From Onchidella celtica (lineage: Eukaryota > Mollusca > Gastropoda > Systellommatophora > Onchidiidae), in the NCBI GenBank assembly GCA_963931925.1, contig OZ007575.1:36229850-36293849 (forward strand): DNA of 64,000 nt. The letters run 5' to 3'. Shown in pieces: positions 28,301 through 40,700 of the stretch (position 1 is its first letter; each line of letters opens with the position of its first letter). A model generated the notes under the pieces. It had not been told where the DNA came from. It was given only the letters and a program-made list of their open reading frames with translations, and made no database searches. The position numbers and the translations under genes are program-made.

Positions 28301-31300
28301 ACTGTATGGGACATTCATGGAACAAAGTTAGCACTCGGACCACTTTGTCAGTATCTTCTTTTCACGCATGCCCTGCTTGGATGTGATTCTACGTCACGTC
28401 TTTATGGTCTTGGAAAAAGATCTTCTGTTAAGCATCTTTCAAATCTCACGTTCCAGGACATTGCCAGATCATTTCTCAATGCACCTAATAAAGATTCAGT
28501 GACTGCTTTTGGCGAGAAGGCATTGTTGCTCTTGTATGGCTGCCCTAGTGAAGTTTCTCTAGACACTGCTCGATATCACAGATTCATAGAGAAAACTGCT
28601 GCAGGAACATCTTCGGTTGAGCCACAGAACCTTCCCCCACGTCAGCAGCAGCTAAGTTCCACAGTTGGAGAGTCTGTTATCAAGTCAAAGAATGGACCTC
28701 CCAGTCAAGTGATATGGATCCAACAGAATGGGGATGGAAACATCATCAAAGCCACCTGATGCCAATTCACACTGATCTTCCCCCGGCCCCTCCAAATCTC
28801 TTGACAGTCATTAGATGTAGCTGCAAGACAGACTGCAGGAGCTCAAGATGTAGCTGCAAGAAACATGGTCTAGAGTGTTCGTTTGCTTGCAAGGAATGCC
28901 ACGGGACAAGTTGCACGAATAAGGCACACCAGGATGTGGTTGGAGATGACGGCGCAGATGAAGCTGTTCAAGAAAGTGATGAAACATTTTGATAACTCTT
29001 TAAGCTTCTATGTCACCAGGCATACATAAAGCAGGAACGAGTGGATACAGACTTTGACAAAGTGTTCGTTTGATGTGTGAACTTTAAACAAAGTGATATA
29101 CCGGTGTTCCATACTTTGGATACAGAACTTTACACCAACAGAACGGGCAAAGCTGGTAAGTCCTGAGTGATGTAATTGTAAGAACTGTCGTTTTTAAATG
29201 TTTTAAATACTAGACGTTCGTAGGTGTTGATTTGTTGTTTCTGTAATGATTATTGTCACTTTGTTGTGGTATATCTTTAATGACCCGTCATTGCAACCAC
29301 ATGCATTATTTATATTGTTTAGTCAGTAGAGGTAGGCCTATCATCCTTTTCCAATGATCTGTGATCTGATATTTTGATATTTGTGAATGGACATTTATTT
29401 ATATAACTTGAACTATGAAGTTCTGGTCCATTTGAAAACCAATGAAAACGAATAGAAAAAGTACGCGTGATATTGTTTTACTATTACTTTAGTGAGGCCC
29501 GCCACTGCTAAAAACAAAACAACAGTGTCTATTGTAGAAAATCCAAACCAGAAGAAGCCTTTTCACTCTAGACTTTCGTTTGTTATCTGAGCCGACAGAC
29601 TCCCCGGAACAGGGTTGGCGCGAGGTCGTAAACGCTGAAATTGAATTAAGAAAGTATGGTGCGCCGTTAAGAACTTCGGGGATATTACACAAAATTATAA
29701 TCTTTATTAATTTTTTAAACATATTTCCCATGGTCCGATTTTGTCCGATTTTGGATATGTTGTTCGCCAGAGTAATAACTATATTTCTGTAAAAAAATCA
29801 TTTATGTTGCAGTTTGTTCAAACCCACAAGGTTTTTTCTGCTAAATTTACTGGACTATATCCTCTAGTCTATTATAATATTAATTTTATGAGCGGGTGGG
29901 TCAAGACTGCAAGGGATTGTCAGGACAAAGTCGTTCTTCTGCTTTCATGTAGGTTGTAATAATTTATACAATTTAGATAAGAGTATGTTTAGATCAAACC
30001 ATCTTTAGATAAGGCCATGTTCAGATCAAGCCATCTTTAGATCAAGCCACGTCTACATAACTTGTTCACACTAGAAACAGCAGAGATATTCAAAGCTACA
30101 GAGCTCTGAAAACTGGCACCCAAAGTAACGAGCGACTTGTTATCCCAATAAGGCCGAAGTGTTTCAGTGACGTAGGACTTGCGGTTCTCTTACCTGAGCC
30201 AGTAGTATGGTCTGCTACAAGACTGGAATCACCAATAACAAATTGCTTATCTCCAAAGTCAACAGCCACCCACCCACACATAGTTCCATCATCAAAGGTA
30301 CAGTCTGGCAACATCAACGCTGAAAGCATAGGAAACATAACTTCGTCGGGTATTTGCCATATTGTTGTATGTGACATTTTTGTCGATTTTGAGGTTTGTC
30401 ACGATGAACGTGATTCTCTCACTAATTTCATTATGTACAATTGTCATTCCAATCGGTTAATAACTTTTCGAGATATTTGTATTTGTATTTGTATAACTCT
30501 TTAATCCCATTTGGGAAATTTGCCTTTGTGCCATTGCAGCCCAGTTACAACTGGAGCAAGCACGTCGTCGCCACAGTGCAGCGTCGGTCGGCGGTTTATT
30601 TTTTTTTTTGGGGGGGGGGAGGGAATGGTAGAGATGAATTTTATTTTCGTCCTTATCCGAGAAGACTAGGTACTCGATCCTACCCCCAAATAGGATCAGG
30701 GACACGAAAATATGAGAAAAATCCCAAACTTCCAACATGCCTGCACCGGCCGGGTTTAGAACCCGGGACCCTTGGCATGAGAGGCGAGCACCTTGCCTCT
30801 AGACCACCTTGTCCCCCTTGTTTGTGACATAATATTGCATGCGTTTTGGATGTCTGGGGGACGGAGTCTAACATTTAACAACAAAGCCAAAACAAAGAAA
30901 ATACTGGGTTGTATTCTGTTATATCGGTTTCCATGTATAACAATATGTGCCCTCTAACAGCAGCCATTTTTTTTTTTTTTTTTACCGACCAAACTTCAAT
31001 CCTCAATTTCTCGAGCAGGCAAAAAATGCACATGCAAACAATATGGCAAGAATCCGACAATTTATTAAAACCTAGATCTACCTCCTCACCGAAATGACCC
31101 CCTCAAAAGATTTCAAGACGGGAAAAGGCGTTGCTGTCCTATTTATATGATCTAACTACAAGCAGTGCATTTGGTTACCAGGTCTTCGTTTCGCTTGAAC
31201 TTCAGCATTCTGTTTTATGTTACAGACCGGGGGCGGGAAGTTAAAAATAAATTAAGGTTATTTTAAATTTAAGGTCGAAATTAGAGCCTTGATTATAAGA

Positions 31301-34300
31301 TGGATATAGCAGAGGTGGATAATTGTATCACGTTGGCGAGAGATAAAAAACGACAATAACAACAAATACTATGGGGTGTAACAAAGACACCGATACCATA
31401 TCAAATAGCCCGCCAGGACTACGTCCTCTCAGTATGACAAGGTTCAATCTCCACTTTTTGGCTGAACTGAGCTACACTCTATACACTTCTATGCCTTCTC
31501 CATTGTGAGTCTAAGTATCAAGTGGATTCGGTGTGTAATTATGTAAGTACAACTAAAAAGAAGAAAAACAAGGCGTATGTCTAAAAGTTACGAGCACGTG
31601 AAGCTCCAATCATCTATTTCTCAAAGGTTGATGAAAGGAAGTTAGAATGTTGTCATTCTAAGGGATTCTAATTACGATTTTGATTAATTAACTTTCGAAT
31701 TTGGCTATTCAAACATCACAGTTTGTGAGCTTTGCCCAGTCTAACTCTAGGGATACCAACTGTGACATGGTAATTCTATCACTGTTTGATTACTTAGCTA
31801 TGTTCTGTGTCCCATTGTGCTGAACAGTGAACTGTCTGGCATCACAATAACTTCAGTAATTTTAACGTAAGTAGTTGTGAAATGGGTAATTACCACTGGC
31901 GGTGATTTTGGCTGCCCCCGGAATTGTGTCGCATTCTATCTTTTCAAATTTGGTGTCGTCTATGGCAAAACCTCCTCGGGTAGTCTGACCAACGGTAGCT
32001 TCTACAACAATCTGAAATATATACGTTGTTTCTCATTGACATCATATAAGTTGGCCAAAGAAGAAATTCTTTTTGTGCATAAACTATTCTGTTTGTTGGT
32101 TATGTTAAGATAAGATAAGAATAAATTATCGTCCCATGAGGGAAATTCTCTTTCTCAGAGCATTTAAGAGCTCGTACCTAGTACATACATCTTACACATC
32201 ATTATATAAACGTATATCACAACTCAATAAATCAGTAACAGGCATACATGAAGTGACATGGTAAGGAACCGTGGTAAACTATGGTAAAAATCTAGCTAAA
32301 ATGTCTTGTTGAGGCGAATTGGGGAGGGCAAAAACGATCTTGCTTCTTTCTCTTGTTTTTGCTTTCATTTGTATTGTTCTGTTGCTCTTGGATGATCCAG
32401 AAATTTGATGTAACAGGGGATGGTGGCTGTCATTTAAGATGGTCATGATTCTTTACACAAGCATTTGAGTACAGTTGATACTGTTGTTCTTGTTTCCTTT
32501 TGTTGTAGCCGATGGTGCTGCTGTAGTTCAATGTCTCGTTGTTGCTGTTGGGCGGTAAGTGCATTTTGTACAACGACGTAAATGGTATAGAAAGTCCCGA
32601 GGCGTGGGAGGGGGAGGGTGGGGAGGAGGAGGGCAGGGGTTGACTGAGTGCTTTCATCCCGACTCTGATAAATAAACAAATATCTAGGACCATCGTCTGA
32701 CTAGGGAACACAGTGGTCTAGAGGCAATGTACTCGCCTCTCATGCCGATGGTACCAGGTTCGAACACCGGTCAGTGCAGACATGTTGGATTTTTCTTCAG
32801 GGGAAAAAAAAGTCCTGTCCCTGATCCTATGGTAGGTAGCATCGAGCATCTATTCTTCTCGGATAAGGACGAAAAAGTCGGACGGCCCGTGTGTACGTTG
32901 CACACATTAAATATACCTTGGCAGTTAAAAGGCCGCTGCCCCGGCAAAATTCTAAAAAACAAATCCCTACCCAAAAAACACAGAGAAACAAGAAGAAGAA
33001 AAATAAAAGCAAGAAAAGTAAGGTGTAAATGACAATAGCAGCGAAACCTCCTCAAATAAAAACTTAAACATCATCGTTTGACCAACTTCATCTGGTGGAA
33101 GGGGGGGGGGGCTGTCTGGTGCTGACGTGGGGTTCTGTCTGATGATGACGTCTCCATGTTACCAAAGACAGCACCGTTATAATCTCCAATGATGCTATGA
33201 TAATAATGTTCTTTTAATTGGTTGTCTTGTCTGGTATAGATTGAATTTCAGTGCAGTTGCGAAATCTGAGTTGAGTGTTATAAATCTGCGGAGGGTCAAG
33301 GGTTGCTGACGTTTGAATCCCTGAGTATATATACAAATTATATAATGGTGACGCGAGGATTTAGGATACGAGAGCGGCGATGGGACTTCTCCCCGCCCAC
33401 AGGAACTGCACCATAACCAGGACAAGCACGAGACGAACTCATATAAGGAACCTCCGCTGAGCCTATCTGATGGGGACGTCATCAGTGCCAACATTTCTAA
33501 CATTAACAAATCCGCCTTCGCTTCAGTCGCTATTTTTGTTTTTCAAATAAAGAAAAAGCCCCACTTTGACGTGGGCCACCGCGGTCATTCCTCATGCGGT
33601 CATTTCCGAAGAAATGGAATATAATAGAAAAGTTTATATAGGGTCCAAACGCGTTTATTTCTGAGACACATGACTGTGTAAATAAAATAAACTAATTATG
33701 CTTAAACTGAGTAACTTTTATAACAATGACACAAATGCATAGGAAAATGAAACAAGAATTCTATAATGTTAAGATCAAAAAAAAATTTTAAAAATCTGCT
33801 GTATAATCTGGCACATAAATATTTGTATATATACATAATATCAATACAAATAGTGTTGACTCAAACAAAAAAATCCAGCAAAAAGGCAACAAACTTCAAT
33901 CAGTAAGAACCCACCTCGACAATAGCAATACCAACATGCCAAGTGTGTTTTACAAGTGTTACAATTTTTTTTGGGGTGTGTGTGTGTGTGTGGGGGGGGG
34001 GGGGGGCTGGGGTTGGGATGTTAAATATAATGAAATGTATCATCTTAAGGTCTTGAAGAGTAGCTTGTTTTCTGCTTCTTCTGTGTTAAGAAAGTAGGAT
34101 AATGTACGACTTTGAACGGTCCTCTTGGATGTATTTCGAAAGTTTCCCGACATTAAGTTAGCTCTAGAGCTGGGGTTTGAGAACTTGACGGTATTATGAT
34201 AAGACAGTAACTAACATGGTTATGACGGTATCTGGTTAAATCCGGTAGTCTGAGGGCGCCGGACAGTAGTACTCACCATAAAAGGGTTTTGAGTGTATTT

Positions 34301-37300
34301 CTTTGAAATGTTGACTTGCGCCTGGTGCCAGCCATCATCTGTTGGTCCGTCAAGCTCCCAGAGGTCCGCATCACTAAACAAGCAGAGCAATCAGAGAATA
34401 TGTTTGTATCAAACACAGGGTCAAGATCTCTGTTTCTGTCCGTCCGTCCATCCGTCCGTCTGTCTGTTGTCTGTCTGTCTGTCTGTCTCTCTGTCTCTAT
34501 CAGTCAGTCTGTCTGTCTGTCTCTCTCTTTTTGAAGATATATGACTCTGAATTGCCCTCTTGGCTGCATTTCGATAGGTCGACGACATTAACTGATTTGA
34601 CGTAAGGAGTTCAAATGGTCAGATCAGTGCAAAGAAATAACAAAAACCTTTTTCAGTGAAAATCGAGATAATCGCTTTTCGCATTCTGAACGATGAAAAG
34701 GTCAGTGATGTTCACTGACCCCAGCAGGGCGATCACTTACCCGTAAGAACTTTTAGTGGCCAGATTGTTGCGTACAAAGACTTTCATCTTCCCCAGATCT
34801 CTGCCGAACATGAAATACCAGAAGGAAAAACAGAAGGCACCGCCAGAAGAGCCGGGAAATACCTGGAATTACAGAAACGAATGCTTAGTTGTTAGTGTTG
34901 TTTTTGTTGTTGCTGTTGTATGTGCATGGATGGGTGTGTATTGTGATGTTATTGCTGTTCTTGTTATTTTTTAATCATTCTGCATGTACCATCGCAAAAT
35001 TGCAGGAAGAAACAGCTTTCGGTCTTTAGCAAGCTGGGAAGCCTGTCTTGGCATACTACCTTGAGTCGTCAGGGCTTCTTTGAAGCCATTAGTCCAGGTC
35101 TTCACTGGTCTGCCCCTGGCCTCGTAACCAGAAAAACCAGACGTTTATGCAGTATGGACCAGCTGGGAGATCGACATTCGCAAGAGGTGTCCAAATCATT
35201 TTAGCCGCTGCTGCTTAATGTGCCGATGAACTAGACCTCGCGATGGTAGAAGTAAAAGATATTAAAGAAAAAACGAAATAATTATCAGAAAATAGGCCAT
35301 CTTCCTTTGTCAGTATGTATACCAAGCAATGATATTCATTTGAATGATGTTATTTAACATGTTTCCTTGTACGGCTTTCTATGCTTGTGGGCGTGTTTGT
35401 ATTTTTGCGTGTTACCCTGACATGAACGAACGAACGAAGGAAAGGCACGCACACATCTACATATTTGTAGTCTGTTTCGCTTCAGTATGTATTTATAGAG
35501 AGATCTCACTTCCGCCAAATCGCGAAACTAGGTCGCTGCGGTAAACAAGAATTGAAAGAGTCAGCCTTCTCCAAAGATTGTGTGCATATCTGTTTACTGT
35601 GGTTTGTTAATATTTTTGGTCTGGTTGAAACTTTAGAACCGTTTGTAAGCTCTTAAGCCCCGTGGAAATGCACAAAGGGGTATTGTTTACCGCAGCGACA
35701 TACTTTCCGCTCCATACTAACAGTGGTTTCGTGGAGCTTCCCGTGTCTCGCAGTGCAAATCGACCAATAGTGAAACATCTCTATACATACAAACTCTCAG
35801 GTTTTAGCGTGAGACGTGGACTATGGAGCTAAATGGAACCTCGCCCACTGACGAGACCGGAACAAGTCTGTCACGCTAACTCGGCGTCGTAAAAACTGTC
35901 TTGAGTCATCTGGTGGAAAGAACAGAGACCTCGCACACTAAATCAAAACTGACGCAAATCAGACTTGACTAAATGGATGTTTAAGTCTTTATTTTAGCAG
36001 GTTCGCTGCCATTGGCATTTACACCTCACTTTTCTTGTTGTGGAAGGGATTAGTTTTATTAAAAATTTTGCCCGGGCAGCGGCGTTGCTCGGTCTGCTCT
36101 TCTCGATTTCTGACTGCCAAGGTATCTTTAACGTGCGCAACGTGCACACGGACCCTCCAAAATTTTTGTCCTTATCTGAGAAGACTAGGTGCTCGATCCT
36201 ACCTATCATAGGATCAGGAACAGGATTTTTTTTTCCTCGAAAAAAAATTCAACATGCCTACACTGACCGGGGATCGAACCCGGTACCTCCTGCATGAGAG
36301 GCGAGTACCTTGCTTCTAGACCACCGCGTCCCTTTTGACTCGGTGGGTTACCCGTCTAAGATGTTATGAGAGCAAACGGCCAGTGCTGTTTACCTGACTG
36401 TAAAGACGAGCTTGTTTCCCCGTGTTGTTGGTGTTTGCCTCCACTAGCATATACCAGCCGGTCACACTGTCGTTGGTGTGGTCAACTGGCGGGGCTAAGT
36501 CAGCCGTCCTCGTCCAGGCCTGGTACGGATTCCAGTAGAATCCGGTATCTTCAGCGCCCGTCAGCGTCCATAGGCACGTGTCGGCATTGCCGAAATTACA
36601 AATCTCTGTGGATGTCAGTCAGGTTATAATAAACCAGACAATGAGACCATGAGGATAATGTACTTAATAATGAAATGCTATGGGATATGTTGGTCCAATA
36701 GATAATTATCAGCGTTTGAACTAAATGTATTTCTAAATATTATGTGTTTGCCCAAGACACAATTGGATTGCACATTTGTAAGCACAACAGGCATTGCCCA
36801 CACCGAGACCCAGCGGGATGCAGCTAGAAGTTTGCTTCACACTAGCACACTAAATACTAAAAGATCTCCAGTTTGTTTGTTGTTGTTGTTGTTTTTCAGA
36901 AAATATAGACAAAGAAAAACAGGAACTAAGGTCGAGATATGGGGTGATGGAATTGCCCCGTACCTTAGAAATTAACATCATTCGGGACTTGTGTGGCTAT
37001 CTTCCCCCCCCCCCCCCACGCTTACCCCCAGTGGACCACGCAGAAGTTGTCTGAATGTGGAGTTATCAGTTTCATACGTCCTGGTGAGTGACGTAGTTGC
37101 CCTTTCTGGTGGCAATTGTTGTTATACGGTAAACTAATGTATTTCTGTCCAGTGACATAAATCGAACAGGGACCTAGAGTGTACGTGGGTTCAGGGAAGT
37201 ATTGACGTCTGAATCTTCAACGCAGGTGAAATGTAGGTCTAGACATGCCCCCTCCCCGCTACCCCCGCCCCCGGGCACTCGGCAAATAAACAGTAACCTG

Positions 37301-37682
37301 GGCAATCATGTGACCAAACTCACCCGAAGGTCCACACGGAGCCGGTCTGATGGAGAGGTCATCAATTCCATAGTAGTGGTCGACAGCGCCACGAATGTTC
37401 TCGAAGACCACCTGCAGTCAGATAAACATTACAGGGTCAAGTGTACTTTTGGATCACATTCCTGCAAGGTGATGTTTCATAGGTGATGTTTCATACCTAC
37501 ATTATCTGCTTGCTACTGTCTGGAGGTTTTTTTCTTTTGTTCTTTCTTTTCTTCTGACGCTTTCCTCTTATTCCTCTGTCTTTATGTCTGTCTCGGCGTC
37601 TATGTGTGTGTCTGTGTGTGTGTGTTTCCATGTGTGTCTGTATGTGCGTTTTTGTATGCGTCTATGTATCTGTCTGTCTGTC

Positions 37683-37741
<59 letters not shown>

Positions 37742-40700
37742 AGTGTGTGACGCCGCCACTTTTCACTGCCCAATATTAAAATCTTACTTTTTCTTATTAG
37801 GTAACGGTCAAAGGCGTTGTCACAAATCCCAGACTGGGAGATGTAATAAGTATGACAGGACAACAATCACGAACAACAAGTTTAACACTTAACAGAACAA
37901 CCCATCAGACTCACACATTTATTAAACATAATTATACATATAATAGCGCAATTACATACATTATATTATTGAAATGCACTGCCGTACAACGGCCTTATTC
38001 TCACACACACGCTCCCTCGGATCCACAATCCGGTAGTTACTCCTAACGGCACTTCGGCCTCAGCCTCTCCCCTCAGGGTCTTAATAGTACCTTAATGATT
38101 CACTGGCACCGCAGTCTCTCAATACCACCTTCCTATTGTCATACACCTTAGCACTCCCCTAGCACCTCCGCAGGGCAATAACACATTATTATTTCCATAG
38201 CCATCAACATGGCAACAACATAATATCAGTTCACTAGCCTATCAACATGGCAACAACATAGTATCTCATTCACTCTCATATCTACGTCCCTGTCCGTGGC
38301 CTGACTGCCACGACTTTATGTGCCTCTACTGTCCTGCACTGACAGCCTCACTTCTGGCCTATGTGTGGCCTCCGGCCCTATGCTGGCCTATCCCCTGTGC
38401 TCATCGAGGTGGCTCTGCGGCCCGTCCCCGACACCTACAAGAATAACATTACATTGGTATAATACCCTACCATTTCTATTCGCTCCACCTCTCCTTACAA
38501 TCCATGAAGCGTACACACACTAGTTCACCTTTCACTCACCACACATCTTACGGTAACACACCTCCATCGGAGTACACACTACTCACTCGCGCTACAAATC
38601 CATGAACTCACTTTCATCTATCGCTCGTGGCGCACATTGCTATATCCAATATCAAGGACTTCCACATTCCTCACATATACTTATTCACATCATGGTAATA
38701 GACGAATATAATATAATACATCAATCATAATAATCAATCAACGTTCTACATACCAGTCATAACTGGAAAGACCTCTCACTAGTCTTCTCGACTGCTTCCC
38801 CTTTATGTCCGCCCGATGGGCTTTTATTCACAGGTCCGATCCCTAGGACCTTCTAACTTGCAGTGCTAGTTATACAGCGCTTTCGCCTCCTTCAGACCCC
38901 GCCCCACTACTACTCACAACAGCACGCTTAACTTGCTGTCTACTGTGAGTCCTTACTCTACACCCGCTCTGTAGCAATCCCCTTAATTGCACTCACTCCA
39001 CTCGTGACATCATCCCCCACCCCAAAAAAATTAATGCAATTAATTTCAAATCGCATCAAGATGACTGTCAACGAGTGAGCGTGAGCAATACGTACACTAA
39101 AAAAACTGACCTAGCCGTTCCCCTAGTATATAAAATACCGGAATCAGGGGAAAATATGGGGATCAATATGGCCTGCAATATGCATATATGTGTCACATCA
39201 TGTATAGCTAACTAATCACAATACTTAATACAGAATCAAAAACCATTCAACCTATCAACCATTCTTCATATCATATTTATAATGTCAATATTTTAAAGCC
39301 GACTCATTCACACAGATCCTGTCAATGTTCCTGTCCTCCGATGTATAAGCTCCTGAAATTTTCCCCTAGGCTCGACTAAGGTAGTCGGCGATATGATTGC
39401 TGGTTCCTGGAATTGGTTGAATAACGAAGGTATACGGCTGCAAAGCCAATGCCCATCTAGACAAGCGTGGGCTGGACGAACGATTCTTCGACAAAAATGT
39501 CAGTGGCTTGTGGTCTGTCTGGATACAAAATTCTCGTCCCATGAGATAACGTCCTAATTTCTGGACGGACCAGACAATGGCAAGACACTCACGCTCTATC
39601 ACAGAATACTTTCTTTCTCTCTGCAATAACTTCCTACTGACATAACATACAGGATGGAGACATTCGTTCTTCTCCTGCAGAAGACAAGCGCCGACACCAG
39701 AGTCCGACGCATCCGTTCTGAGGATAAAATTAGATCGAAAATCGGGCAATATCAGAATGGGTGACGATGATAATGCTGTCACCAAATTATCAAATGATGT
39801 CTGACATTCAGACGTCCACTGGACCTTATCGGGTTGTCCCTTCTTAGTAAGGTCAGTAAGAGAAGATGACAAGGAGGAAAAATTTGGAATGAACTTTCTG
39901 TAATAATTTAAAATTCCCACTAAGCTTCTGACTTGTTTCTTTGTTTTTGGGATTTGCAACCCTACTAACTTGTCAATTTTTGTTTCTTCAGGTCTCTGAA
40001 CACCTCTACCCACAATATGTCCTAAGAATATTATCTCTGGACATGCCAAATCCATCTTTGCGGGTTTAGCAGTTAGCCCAAACTGGCGTAATCGTTGAAA
40101 AATTACTGTTAGTGTCTGAATATGATCAGACCATGTCGACGTATGGCATGCTATATCGTCAAAGAATGACACGACATTAGGTATGTCCTTCAACACCAAT
40201 CTCATTAATCGTGCAAACGTCGCTGGTGCGTTTACCAACCCAAATGGCATGACCTTAAATTGGAATAATCCAATGGGCGTTTGGAACGCCGTGTATTGTT
40301 TAGACTCCTCAGTAAGCGGGATTTCCCAATACCCTTTCGTTAAATCTATCTTGGAAAACCACGTGGACCCGGCCAATGAAGCTATTAATTCCTCCTGAAA
40401 CGGAATAGGCTCCCTATCGCCTACCGTAATAGTGTTCAATCTTCGAAAATCAATACAGAACCGCACCGATCCATCGAGTTTTTTCACGAGGACGATGGGT
40501 GATGAATACGGCGATGTTGATGGTTCTATCACATCTAACTTCAGCATTGACTCCACTTCCTTTATGACTCTATCTCTCGAAGAAAAAGGCAACGGATACG
40601 GTCTAAGAAATACTGGCTTATCCGAAGTCAACTTTATTTGGTGCTGGATCACCGTAGTGCGACCCGGCAAATCCGTAACAACATCCGGAAATGACGCTAA

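Larger units (their letters stand above)
23440..29860 (+). mobile_element. TIR-bounded DNA-transposon-like element encoding a zinc / PIN-FEN-like / CXC protein
   Basis: A unit of about 6.4 kb in the intron between exons 18 and 19, bounded by long imperfect inverted sequences. Inside, in order: left terminal region, a decayed RTE fragment in reverse orientation, a (CA)n tract, and one protein gene in three overlapping reading frames (24528-28992). The combination of inverted ends and a single large multi-domain protein argues for an autonomous DNA transposon family. No target duplication was pinned down, so outer limits are uncertain. The protein resembles large uncharacterised proteins I associate with cnidarian and molluscan genomes. 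An XPG-nuclease-bearing superfamily such as Academ is one possible home, but that is recollection, not demonstrated. Confidence 0.8.

Noticed and set aside
37600..37866. Ser/Cys and Arg/Glu-rich ORFs on both strands
   Set aside because: Products of GT and CT microsatellites.
38320..38523. 67-codon ORF, repeated identically at 41952-42155
   Set aside because: Falls inside the two LTRs; identity reflects LTR identity, not protein conservation, and it is antisense to the element.
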